Assembly: GCF_028473605.1 (NCBI RefSeq)
Contig: NZ_CP097267.1
Location: 686,501 to 750,500 of the forward strand
DNA from: Acidovorax sp. NCPPB 3576
GTDB taxonomy: Bacteria; Pseudomonadota; Gammaproteobacteria; Burkholderiales; Burkholderiaceae_C
DNA: 64,000 bases
Direction: 5' to 3'
Shown here: positions 1 through 7,683 of the stretch, one piece after another
Position numbering within the stretch: position 1 is the first letter of the stretch
How the letters are laid out: the number at the start of each line of letters is the position of its first letter
Notes under the pieces: generated by a model
What the model was told of the DNA's origin: nothing
Seen by the model: the letters and a program-made list of their open reading frames with translations, nothing else
The model's database searches: none
Position numbers and translations under genes: made by a program

Positions 1-28
1 CGCCCCGATGGGGGACAAGGCGGCCGAT

Positions 29-92
29 TGCTATAAAAACAGTAGCATTATGCCCTAGTGAATCATGCGCTGGAGGCCGATTGGGCTTGAAC
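29..92 (+). repeat. Comamonad palindromic repeat, copy 1 (full length)
   Basis: A 64-bp AT-cored element: TTGCTAT-N7-GTAGC followed by CCCTAGTG-N6-GCRCTGGAGG and a GGCCGATT tail. It matches the copy in rbsA at about 49 of 64 positions by hand alignment. It overlaps the 3' end of the flavin monooxygenase gene and supplies its last codons and stop. Confidence 0.85.
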
Positions 93-1340
93 CTGCCGGT
101 GGCCGGCCGCGGCCTTGTATTCCTGCACCCAGCGCGCCAGCACGGCCGGGTCCATCACGTCCTCGATGCGCGCGAAGCCTTCGGGGGCGCGTTCTTCCAC
201 CATGTCGAGGATGGCGTCCAGGCCCTCCTGCCGGTTCAGGGCCACGATGCGGGCGGTGGCGGGGCGGCGCGCCGCCTCGTAGTCTTCCAGCGCGGCGACG
301 GGATCGCTGGGCTGCGTTTGCAACGCGTCGGCCAGCGCGCGGGCGTCCAGGATGGCCTGCGTCGCGCCGTTGGAGCCGATGGGGTACATGGGGTGCGCGG
401 CATCGCCCAGCAGGGTGACGCGGCCGTGGCGCCAGCGGGGCAGGGGGTCGCGGTCCACCATGGGCCACTCCAGGATCTGCGTGGCCGCGCGGATCACGCC
501 GGGCACGTCCAGCCAGTCGAAGTGCCACGCGCCGAAGGTGGGCAGCAGATCATCCACCGCGCCGGGCCGGCTCCAGTCGGCGCGGTCCGGCGCCCGGAGC
601 CCGCCGCCGAAACCGTCCTCGCGCAGGCGGCGGTCGGCCACCCAGTTGATGAGTTGCGTGCCGTCCGGCGCGGGCGGCGCGATGGGGTAGACCACGAACT
701 TCGCGCGGCGGTGGCCCGCCTGCACCATGGTGCGCCCGTCCAGGAACGGCCGCGCGACCGTGGTGCCGCGCCACATCATCATGCCGTTCCAGCACGGCGC
801 GCCTTCGTCGGGATAGAACTGGCGCCGCAGCGCCGAATGGATGCCGTCCGCGCCGATCAGCAGGTCGCAGCGCAGCGCCTCGGTGCGGCCATCGGCATGG
901 GCGATGTGGGCGGTGGCGCCGGCGTCGTCCTGCGTGCTGCCGGTGACGCGCGCGCCGCTGCGCACCTGCGCCGCGCCCAGGCGCCGCACCGCCTCGTCCC
1001 ACAGGAACATCTGCAACTGCCCGCGGTGCACGCTCAGCTGCGGATGGCTGTAGCCGGCGGCCACGCCGCGCCGGTCTTCGTAGATCGGCTGGCCGTGGCG
1101 GTTGGCGAAGACCAGCGCCGCGGTCTCCACCCCCATCGTGCGCAGCGCGGGCAGCAGCCCCAGGCCATCGAGCACCGCCACGGCGTGCGGCAGCAGGTTG
1201 ATGCCCACGCCGAGCGGCTTCAGGTGCGCGGACGCCTCGCACACGGTGATGCGGTGGCCTTGCGCCGCCAGGGCCAGCGCGGCCGTGAGGCCGCCGATGC
1301 CGCCGCCGGCGACGACGATGTGAAGCGGTGCAGAGGGCAT
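63..1340 (-). CDS. FAD-dependent aromatic-ring monooxygenase (PhzS/NahG type)
   Basis: Single-component flavoprotein hydroxylase, 425 aa, expected to hydroxylate an aromatic or heteroaromatic substrate with NAD(P)H and O2 in the cytoplasm. The sequence shows the Rossmann GGGIGG at residues 12-17, an RGQLQ segment, the DG fingerprint LIGADGIHSALRR, and the GD motif GDAAHPMYPIGSNGATQAI, whose wording is closest to PhzS-like enzymes. The start at 1340 was chosen over an in-frame codon at 1418 because GGAGA lies just upstream and the Rossmann strand follows directly. It is divergent from a MarR regulator 59 bp away, the likely controller. The final residues and stop lie in a repeat element. Substrate unknown. 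Confidence 0.88.
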   Translation of the reverse strand: MPSAPLHIVVAGGGIGGLTAALALAAQGHRITVCEASAHLKPLGVGINLLPHAVAVLDGLGLLPALRTMGVETAALVFANRHGQPIYEDRRGVAAGYSHPQLSVHRGQLQMFLWDEAVRRLGAAQVRSGARVTGSTQDDAGATAHIAHADGRTEALRCDLLIGADGIHSALRRQFYPDEGAPCWNGMMMWRGTTVARPFLDGRTMVQAGHRRAKFVVYPIAPPAPDGTQLINWVADRRLREDGFGGGLRAPDRADWSRPGAVDDLLPTFGAWHFDWLDVPGVIRAATQILEWPMVDRDPLPRWRHGRVTLLGDAAHPMYPIGSNGATQAILDARALADALQTQPSDPVAALEDYEAARRPATARIVALNRQEGLDAILDMVEERAPEGFARIEDVMDPAVLARWVQEYKAAAGHRQVQAQSASSA

Positions 1341-1389
1341 GGTGGGTCTCCGGGTTGTCCTGCTTGACGCCAGGCGTTGGCGCCGCCTA

Positions 1390-1408
1390 TTGTTGCGCCA
1401 TGCAACAA
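1390..1408. promoter_or_regulatory. Palindromic MarR-type operator over the marR start codon
   Basis: Perfect inverted repeat TTGTTGC-GCCAT-GCAACAA (7-bp arms, 5-bp spacer) in the divergent monooxygenase/marR interval. The marR ATG (1400-1402) sits across the spacer and right arm. TTG-rich palindromes of this size are typical MarR-dimer sites, so binding would block marR and could repress the divergent monooxygenase promoter. The function is inferred. Confidence 0.6.
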
Positions 1409-1984
1409 AAAACGGCACGCGCGAAAACCCTGCCCTCCCACGCGCTGGCGAAGCCTGCGGCGCCAGCGCCGGCCCCGGATGCGCCCGAGGGCGAGTTGCG
1501 CCACCTGCCAGGCCTGGACTACGGCGTGCTCGACCAGCTCATGGGCTATGCGCTGCGGCGCGCGCAGAACGCGCTGTACCTGCACTTTCAGCGCGCCGTC
1601 GCCGCCCAGGCCGACGTGAGCCCGCAGCGGTTTGCCGCGCTCGTGCTGGTGGCGGGCAACCCGGGCCTGCGCCAGGGCGTGCTGGCCGAGGCGATGGGGC
1701 TGCACCGCAGCGGCGGCATGCGGCTGGTGGACTGGCTGCACGTCCAGGGCTGGGTGCGGCGCGCTCCCGATCCGCTGGATGGCCGCGGCTGGACCCTGCA
1801 CCCCACGCCCGCGGGCCGCGCCGCGCTGAAGCGGCTGAGCGAGTCCGTGCAGGCGCACGATGCGGCGCTGGTGCAGGCGGTGGGCGAGGGCGGCGGGCAA
1901 CTGCATCGGCTGCTGGAGCGCCTGGCAACGGCGGCCGCGGCGGCGCCAGAACCAGCACCCCTTTCCTCATCCCCGCCCCCCTGA
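1400..1984 (+). CDS. MarR-family transcriptional regulator
   Basis: 194-aa winged-helix repressor. Visible features are an N-terminal Ala/Pro-rich lead (about residues 1-30), the helical dimer segment, the recognition region LRQGVLAEAMGLHRSGGMR, and the wing with the family-like APDPLDGRGW..TPAGRAAL pattern. A Pro/Ser tail ends the protein. Start 1400 is preferred over a longer frame from 1328 because the longer form would run through the divergent promoter and the palindromic operator. It probably responds to an aromatic ligand related to the substrate of the divergent monooxygenase. The ligand cannot be told from sequence. Confidence 0.85.
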   Translation: MQQKTARAKTLPSHALAKPAAPAPAPDAPEGELRHLPGLDYGVLDQLMGYALRRAQNALYLHFQRAVAAQADVSPQRFAALVLVAGNPGLRQGVLAEAMGLHRSGGMRLVDWLHVQGWVRRAPDPLDGRGWTLHPTPAGRAALKRLSESVQAHDAALVQAVGEGGGQLHRLLERLATAAAAAPEPAPLSSSPPP

Positions 1985-2066
1985 TGGCCCCGTGGCTCCG
2001 GCCGGCACGGTCGTCTGGCATGCTTTCCGGCCTTGCCCCAACAGAACCTGCACAAGGAGACAACGC

Positions 2067-3050
2067 ATGAAGAACATGAACCGACGCCAGGCCGGCCTGG
2101 CGCTGGCCGGGCTGGCCGCCGCTGGCCTGGGCGCGCCCGCACGGGCGCAGCAGGGCGTGCCGCGCATCCTGGTGGGTTTCCCCGCCGGGGGATCGATCGA
2201 CGTGGTGGCCCGCCGCCTGGCCGAGCAGTGGCGTGGCCGCACCGGCACCACCACGGTGGTCGAGCAGAAGGTGGGCGCGGGCGGGCGCATTGCCCTCGCC
2301 ACGCTCAAGGACGCGCCGCCCGACGGGCTCACCCTGGTGCTCAGCCCGTCGTCCATGCTGACCATCTACCCGCACGTGTACAAGCGCCTGCAGTACCGGC
2401 CGGCCACGGACTTCATCGCCGTGACGCCGGTGGCCCTGTCCACCTGCGGCTTCATGGTCGGGCCGAAGGTGCCCGAGTCGGTCAAGACCCTGCGCCAGTT
2501 CGCCGACTGGACGAAGGCGCGGACCGAGCCCGAGGGCTACGCCTCGCCCGCGGCCGGCGCCATGCCGCACTTTCTGGGCAACCAGTTCGCCCGCGCGGCC
2601 GGCATCCAGCTCACGCACGTGCCCTATCGCGGCGCGGCCCCGGGCCTGCAGGACCTGATGGGCGGTCAGGTCGCCTCCGGCTGCTTCAGCGTGGGCGACT
2701 GCCTGCCGCACCTGCCCACCGGACGGGTGCGCGTGCTGGGCGTGACCGACACGCGGCGCTCGCGCTTCCTGCCCGATGTCGCCACGTTCGAAGAGCAAGG
2801 CTTTGCCGGCATCCACGGCGTGGAAAGCTATGGGCTGTACCTGCCCGCCAAGACGCCCGCAGCGCAGGTCGACCGGCTGCTGGCGCTGGCGCAGCAGGCG
2901 ATCCGCGACCCGGCCGTGGTGGAGTCGCTGGCCAAGCTGGGCTTCGAGCCCGTGAGCAGCACGCCCGAAGCGTTCGCGCGGCAACTGGCGCAGGAGCGCG
3001 AGCGCTGGGCGCCCGTGGTGGCGGCTTCGGGCTTTTCGTCCGAGGAGTAG
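2067..3050 (+). CDS. Bug-family (TctC-like) periplasmic solute-binding protein
   Basis: 327-aa Bug receptor, the large betaproteobacterial family of periplasmic proteins that bind carboxylates. Residues 1-28 form a signal peptide with an NRR start and an ARAQ cleavage region (Tat-like look). The mature part begins with the family strand ILVGFPAGGSIDVVAR and carries the GAGGRIAL loop and HVPYRGAAPGLQDLMGGQ. AAGGAG lies about 8 nt before the ATG at 2067. There are no tctA/tctB membrane genes nearby, as is usual for orphan Bug genes. It is codirectional with marR upstream, so it may belong to the same aromatic-acid locus, but this is inference. Confidence 0.88.
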   Translation: MKNMNRRQAGLALAGLAAAGLGAPARAQQGVPRILVGFPAGGSIDVVARRLAEQWRGRTGTTTVVEQKVGAGGRIALATLKDAPPDGLTLVLSPSSMLTIYPHVYKRLQYRPATDFIAVTPVALSTCGFMVGPKVPESVKTLRQFADWTKARTEPEGYASPAAGAMPHFLGNQFARAAGIQLTHVPYRGAAPGLQDLMGGQVASGCFSVGDCLPHLPTGRVRVLGVTDTRRSRFLPDVATFEEQGFAGIHGVESYGLYLPAKTPAAQVDRLLALAQQAIRDPAVVESLAKLGFEPVSSTPEAFARQLAQERERWAPVVAASGFSSEE

Positions 3051-3074
3051 GCGCTGCGGACGCTGCCGGTCCGT

Positions 3075-3917
3075 TCAATCCCAGGCGGGGGCCAAGCCTT
3101 GCGGATCGACCAGCCGGCCGCCGCGCTCCAGTGCGGCGATGCGCTGCATCTGCCCGTCCGTCAGGCGCAGTTGCGGTGCTTTGAGGTTGCCTTGCAGGTG
3201 GGCGCGCTGCGTGGACGAGGGAATCACCGCATGGCCCAATTGCATGGCCCAGGCGAGGGCCACCTGTGCCGGCGTGGCGGCCAGCTCCGCCGCGATGGCC
3301 TGGATCACCGGGTCCTGCAGCACCTGGCCGTAGGCCAGCGTCATGTACGACGTGGTGTGGATGCCCTGGCTGCGTGCGAAGTCCACCACCGCACGGTTCT
3401 GCAGGTAGGGGTGCAGCTCGATCTGGTTCGTCGCGATGCGGTCCGCGCCCACGGCGGCGATGGCTTCGCGCAGCAGCGCGGTGTTGAAGTTCGATACGCC
3501 GAAGGCCCGCGTCAGCCCCTGCGCCTGGGCGTCTGCCAGTGCGCCCAGAGACTCCGCCACCGGCACCGCCCCGCCGGGCGCTGGCCAGTGGATCAGCGCG
3601 AGGTCCACCCGGTCGGTGCGCAGTTGGGCGAGGCTCTCCTTCAGGCTGGGGATGAGTCGGTCGGCCGCGAGGTGGTCGGTCCAGACCTTGGTGGTGATGA
3701 ACAGCTCGTCGCGCGGCACGCCGCTCTCGGCAATGGCCTGGCCGACCTCGGCCTCGTTGCCGTAGATCTGGGCCGTGTCGATGTGGCGGTAGCCCAGCGC
3801 CAGCGCGGTCTTGACCGAGTCGATGACGACCTGGTCTTTCAGGCGGAAGGTGCCCAGGCCGAAGGCTGGAACGGCAGGGACAGCGGTGGTGGCAGAGGGG
3901 CTGGTGATCGTCGTCAT
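3075..3917 (-). CDS. dkgB: Aldo/keto reductase, 2,5-diketo-D-gluconate reductase B
   Basis: 280-aa NADPH-dependent aldo/keto reductase. It reads like E. coli DkgB (YafB) along its length: [36 protein letters not shown] (catalytic Asp and Tyr), ITTKVW (Lys), LIHWP (His), TSYMTLAYG and VIPSSTQR (cofactor phosphate binding). AGGAGA sits 6 nt before the start at 3917. It is convergent with the Bug gene (24-bp gap) and divergent from a LysR gene. In E. coli dkgB also neighbours the LysR gene yafC, so the pairing looks conserved. Likely role: reduction of keto-sugars and small reactive aldehydes. Confidence 0.93.
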   Translation of the reverse strand: MTTITSPSATTAVPAVPAFGLGTFRLKDQVVIDSVKTALALGYRHIDTAQIYGNEAEVGQAIAESGVPRDELFITTKVWTDHLAADRLIPSLKESLAQLRTDRVDLALIHWPAPGGAVPVAESLGALADAQAQGLTRAFGVSNFNTALLREAIAAVGADRIATNQIELHPYLQNRAVVDFARSQGIHTTSYMTLAYGQVLQDPVIQAIAAELAATPAQVALAWAMQLGHAVIPSSTQRAHLQGNLKAPQLRLTDGQMQRIAALERGGRLVDPQGLAPAWD

Positions 3918-3991
3918 GGAAATCTCCTGAAGAAATGAAAGCGGGGGACGGGAAGGACCGGTGCTGTGCGAGGAACGAGGGCCTTCGCAGC

Positions 3992-4099
3992 GCCATCCAT
4001 AAGAGCGATGGCATGGGCACCCTCGTGAAGAGCCCCGAGTCTGCAGGTTTATCCTTTGCAGAAAAACACCGCCATGCTCCATAGATATTTGCTCTGGAG
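3992..4099. promoter_or_regulatory. Divergent dkgB/LysR control region with two inverted repeats
   Basis: Two inverted repeats lie between the divergent starts: GCCATC-N9-GATGGC (3992-4012) and CTCCA-N13-TGGAG (4077-4099). The second ends 28 bp before the LysR ATG and sits in an AT-rich stretch. Interrupted dyads of this spacing are what LysR-type regulators bind. The assignment is by position and symmetry only. Confidence 0.45.
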
Positions 4100-4127
4100 T
4101 CAATAATGAACCGCGAGCGATGCGCCC

Positions 4128-5018
4128 ATGAAAACCACACTCGAAGAACTGCAGGCCTTTGCCGCCGTGGTGGACGGCGGCTCCATCACCGCTGCAGCCG
4201 AGCACCTGGGCCAGACCGTCTCCGGCATCAGCCGGGCGCTGGCGCGGCTGGAGAAAAAGCTCGAGACCACGCTGCTGCGCCGCACCACGCGCCGCATCGA
4301 ACTCACCGAGGAGGGCCAGGCCTTCCTCGCCCGCACCCGCGCCATCCTGGCTGCGCTCGACGAGGCCGAAGAGCACATGGCTGCGCGCCGGCGCGAGCCT
4401 GCCGGCCGCCTGCGAGTGAACGCCGCCACGCCCTTCATGCTGCACGCCGTGGTGCCCCTGGTGCCCGAGTTCCGCCGCGCCTACCCGCAGATCACGCTGG
4501 AGCTGGACACCGACGAGCTGAACATCGACCTGCTGGCACGCCGCACCGACGTGGCGATCCGCATCGGCCCGCTGCGCGACTCCACGCTGCACGCGCGGCC
4601 GCTGGTCACGAGCCGCATCCGGGTGCTGGCGAGCCCGGCCTATCTGGCCGAACGCGGCCGGCCGAAGACCGCGGCGGCCCTCGGCCGCCACACGCTGCTG
4701 GGTTTTTCACAGGTCGAATCGCTCAACCGGTGGCCGCTGCGCGGCGCGCATGGCGACGAGTGGCCCATCGCGCCGGCGATCACCGCCTCCAGCGGCGAAA
4801 CGCTGCGCCAGTTGGCGCTACAGGGTGCGGGTATCGTGTGCCTGTCCGATTTCATGACCGCTGCCGACCGCGAGCGGGGCGACCTGGTGCAGATCCTGGC
4901 GAAGGACACGGCCGACGTGCGCCAGCCGATCAGCGCGGTGTATTACCGCAACACGCAGCTGGCCGCGCGCATCGCGTGCTTTCTGGATTTTCTGCAGGAG
5001 CGGTTGAAGTCGTTTTGA
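4128..5018 (+). CDS. LysR-family transcriptional regulator (YafC-like)
   Basis: 296 aa. N-terminal winged [39 protein letters not shown], then linker helix and LysR-substrate domain (from about residue 90) with [18 protein letters not shown], a segment typical of the DsdC/YafC/GcvA-like subgroup. It is divergent from dkgB across 210 bp containing two dyads, so control of dkgB and autoregulation are likely. The downstream zeta-like module is convergent (gap 18 bp). The inducer is unknown. Confidence 0.88.
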   Translation: MKTTLEELQAFAAVVDGGSITAAAEHLGQTVSGISRALARLEKKLETTLLRRTTRRIELTEEGQAFLARTRAILAALDEAEEHMAARRREPAGRLRVNAATPFMLHAVVPLVPEFRRAYPQITLELDTDELNIDLLARRTDVAIRIGPLRDSTLHARPLVTSRIRVLASPAYLAERGRPKTAAALGRHTLLGFSQVESLNRWPLRGAHGDEWPIAPAITASSGETLRQLALQGAGIVCLSDFMTAADRERGDLVQILAKDTADVRQPISAVYYRNTQLAARIACFLDFLQERLKSF

Positions 5019-5036
5019 ACACTCTGCCGGATGAAT

Positions 5037-5792
5037 TCAGGCGCTGCCAGCGGCATCTGCTGGCCATTCCCCGGCCACTGGGGCCATCCAGTAGTTGGCC
5101 AGTGCGGGAAAATGATCGCCCTCGCTGGCATAGGCTTGGTCGCGAATGTCAAACAGCAGGTTGCCGCGCTGCTGTGCGCGAACCAAGGTAAAGGCCTGTT
5201 CGATATCGCGGCTGTTGTCGAACATCAGGGTCATATCCGCCAGCGGCGCCGCATGCCGGATGGCTGCCTGGGTGCGCGGAAACCGCTCGCGCAGCTTGGC
5301 CGTCGGCACGGCGTGCCCGCCTTGTTGCTTGCGTGTTTCCACGCGCAACTCCGACAGCGCAACGTTGGCCAGACCCACGAAAAGCAGAACCACGTAGTAG
5401 CCGGAGCGCTGCATCTCCAGGATGTCTTCGTGCTTGCTTTCCATGGTGCCGTCCGAGCGCTTGCGCCAGTGAGAGAAAACGGTCTCGAACGCAAAAGGCA
5501 TGCGTTCGGCCATCACGATGGCCTTGAAAGCGCGGATTCCCTCTTGTGAAAGGCGTTGCCAGCGTTGATCGGAATCCCGCAGTTTCTGCGCCCATTCGGG
5601 CATGTCGCTGGGCAGGATGGAGGCGGTCAGCCGATCGGCGTTGATGAGCGGAATGCGCAGATCGTGGGCCAGGCGTTCGTACCAGAGGGTCGATTTTCCT
5701 GAGCCGTTGTGCCCTGCCAAAACCAGCGCCAGGGGCTTTTTCTGGCTGTCCAGAGCCGCGTGAAGGACGTCGGCTAGAACCGGAGGCCGCAT
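5037..5792 (-). CDS. Zeta-toxin-like P-loop kinase
   Basis: 251-aa P-loop protein. Walker A is GHNGSGKST at residues 27-35, followed by NADRLT (51-56, the position of the zeta-family catalytic Asp) and FETVFSH (102-108, like the zeta substrate loop). Known zeta/PezT toxins phosphorylate UDP-N-acetylglucosamine; related proteins have other or unknown targets, so chemistry here is inferred. Its start overlaps the stop of the small upstream gene by 1 bp (TGATG), which suggests translational coupling as in toxin-antitoxin pairs. Base composition and codon use look more AT-rich than neighbours, consistent with an acquired module. Confidence 0.75.
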   Translation of the reverse strand: MRPPVLADVLHAALDSQKKPLALVLAGHNGSGKSTLWYERLAHDLRIPLINADRLTASILPSDMPEWAQKLRDSDQRWQRLSQEGIRAFKAIVMAERMPFAFETVFSHWRKRSDGTMESKHEDILEMQRSGYYVVLLFVGLANVALSELRVETRKQQGGHAVPTAKLRERFPRTQAAIRHAAPLADMTLMFDNSRDIEQAFTLVRAQQRGNLLFDIRDQAYASEGDHFPALANYWMAPVAGEWPADAAGSA

Positions 5793-6127
5793 CAGGAACC
5801 GGCTCGTAACGCCTTGAACTTACCGTTCACGAATTCTCCGATAGTGGTTTCTCCGTCCACCGACCTGCGCACCATCTTGGTGGGATCCGTTTCGCTGATG
5901 GCATAGGAGTAGATCTTGCGAGCGGAGTGCTGTTTGAAGACCGCATCGGCGGTGATGCCGGGCGTCGCCAGGGAGCGGCCTAACTCGACCACCAGAACAT
6001 TCGCTTGTTCGCTGCCCCTGACCCGTGCCCGCTTGGTGGATCTTTCAGACCGGACCAGCGACAGTCCACCGTGGAACGAAGCCACCGTTCTGCCGTCCGA
6101 AGGGGGTGTGGAGGTCTTGGTATTCAT
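5792..6127 (-). CDS. Small protein coupled to zeta-like kinase, possible antitoxin
   Basis: 111-aa hydrophilic protein with no family I recognise. It starts with a Thr/Ser-rich lead, has a basic middle (STKRARVRGSEQANVLVVEL) and ends GEFVNGKFKALRAGS. It precedes the zeta-like gene with a 1-bp overlap, the usual antitoxin position, but it does not resemble the helical epsilon antitoxin. No clear Shine-Dalgarno was seen, so the start at 6127 is uncertain. GC content is lower than in flanking genes. Confidence 0.6.
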   Translation of the reverse strand: MNTKTSTPPSDGRTVASFHGGLSLVRSERSTKRARVRGSEQANVLVVELGRSLATPGITADAVFKQHSARKIYSYAISETDPTKMVRRSVDGETTIGEFVNGKFKALRAGS

Positions 6128-6254
6128 GGCCGGAAGGGAAGTAGGCGGTGGGAAAGGTCATTGTGCCACCGCGCTATGGAAAGGCGCTGTGCATTGCCGT
6201 GGAGGGCTTGCGGTGCACATCGGAATTTTCGACAGCACGGCCACTGCCCTCCCT

Positions 6255-7622
6255 TCAGCCCAGCGTCTCCAGAAACGTCTTGCGCCACCAATGAATGTCG
6301 TGCTCGCGAATGCGTTCCATCAACGCCTGGTGGCGCCGCTGGCGTTCCTTGAGCGGCATCTGCAGCGCGGTCTGGATGGTGTCTGCCATGCCTTGCGTGT
6401 CGTAGGGGTTGACCAGCAGCGCTTCCTTCATCTGCTCGGCCGCGCCCGCGAAGCGCGACAGCACCAGCACGCCGGGGTCATCAGGGTCTTGCGCGGCGAT
6501 GTATTCCTTGGCGACGAGGTTCATGCCGTCGCGCAGCGGCGTCACCAGGCCCACGGCGGCGGCGCGGCACAGGCCCGGCACGCGCTTGCGGGCCACGGTG
6601 CGGTGGATGTAGCGCAGCGGCATCCAGTCGAGCTCGCCATAGTCGCCGTTGATGGCGCCGCACAGGCCTTCCAGTTCCTGGCGCAGGTCGGCATAGGCGT
6701 CCACGCTGTCGCGGGTGGGCGAGGCGATCATCACCAGCGTGGCGCTGTGGTGGTTCTCGGGGTAGCGCGCCAGCAGCTCGCGGAAGGCGCGCACGCGCTG
6801 CGGGATGCCCTTGGAATAGTCGAGCCGGTCGATGCCCAGCAGCAGGCGCCGGCGCGAATACTCGTCGCGCATGGCGGTGAAGGTCTGCACGGCCTCGGGC
6901 GCGGCGGCCAAGCGGGTGAATTCTTCCACGTCGATGCCGATGGGAAAGGCCCCCACCTGCACCGTGGCGCCGAAGGCGCGCAGGTGCTGCGGGCCCACGG
7001 TTTCCGCATTGGCTTCGTTGCTCAGGTAACGCGTGAAATGCGACACGTCGGCCTCGCTCTGCAGGCCCACGAGGTCGTAGGCGAACAGGGAGCGCATGAG
7101 CCATTCGTGCTGCGGGATGGCGGCCATGATGAGCGGCGGCGGCACCGGGATGTGCAGGAAGAACCCGATGCGCTGGCGGCAGCCCAGCGCCCGCAGTTCG
7201 GCAGCGAGCGGGATCAGGTGGTAATCGTGCACCCAGATGGTGTCGTCTTCCTTGAGCAGCGGCAGCAGCTTGCGGGCGAACATCTGGTTCACGCGGCGGT
7301 AGCCGGCGATGTAGCTGGCATTGAAATCCGCCAGGTCCAGCCGGTAATGGAACACGGGCCACAGCACGCTGTTGCTGTAGCCGCTGTAGTAGCTGTCGTG
7401 GTCTTCCTTGCACAGGTCCACGGTGGCCAGGGTGACGGAGCCCGCCTGGCGCGTCTGCAGCTTGGCTTCGCCGGGAAGGCTGTCTTCGGAAATGTTGCCG
7501 CTCCAGCCGAACCACAGGCCCCCGGTGCGGCTCAGCGTCTCGCCCAGCGCGACCGCCAGGCCTCCGGCGGCGGGCTTGCGGGGGTCGGCGATGCGGTTGG
7601 AGATGACGACGAGGCGGCTCAT
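6255..7622 (-). CDS. otsA: Alpha,alpha-trehalose-phosphate synthase (UDP-forming), GT20
   Basis: 455 aa, the normal OtsA length. It condenses UDP-glucose and glucose-6-phosphate to trehalose-6-phosphate. Family landmarks are [81 protein letters not shown] and [12 protein letters not shown]. It is the last gene of the leftward cluster otsB-GH15-otsA, 61 bp after the GH15 stop. The product would be dephosphorylated by OtsB, giving trehalose for osmotic and desiccation protection. Confidence 0.96.
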   Translation of the reverse strand: MSRLVVISNRIADPRKPAAGGLAVALGETLSRTGGLWFGWSGNISEDSLPGEAKLQTRQAGSVTLATVDLCKEDHDSYYSGYSNSVLWPVFHYRLDLADFNASYIAGYRRVNQMFARKLLPLLKEDDTIWVHDYHLIPLAAELRALGCRQRIGFFLHIPVPPPLIMAAIPQHEWLMRSLFAYDLVGLQSEADVSHFTRYLSNEANAETVGPQHLRAFGATVQVGAFPIGIDVEEFTRLAAAPEAVQTFTAMRDEYSRRRLLLGIDRLDYSKGIPQRVRAFRELLARYPENHHSATLVMIASPTRDSVDAYADLRQELEGLCGAINGDYGELDWMPLRYIHRTVARKRVPGLCRAAAVGLVTPLRDGMNLVAKEYIAAQDPDDPGVLVLSRFAGAAEQMKEALLVNPYDTQGMADTIQTALQMPLKERQRRHQALMERIREHDIHWWRKTFLETLG

Positions 7623-7683
7623 GGGAAATTTCCTTGCGGTGCGAACGGGCAGTCGGGGTGGGCGTGGCGGATGCGGCGCCTTT

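Noticed and set aside
81..1367. Long open frames opposite the monooxygenase and other GC-rich genes
   Set aside because: They lie antisense to genes with clear family motifs and have no recognisable sequence; GC-rich codon bias leaves the opposite strand open.
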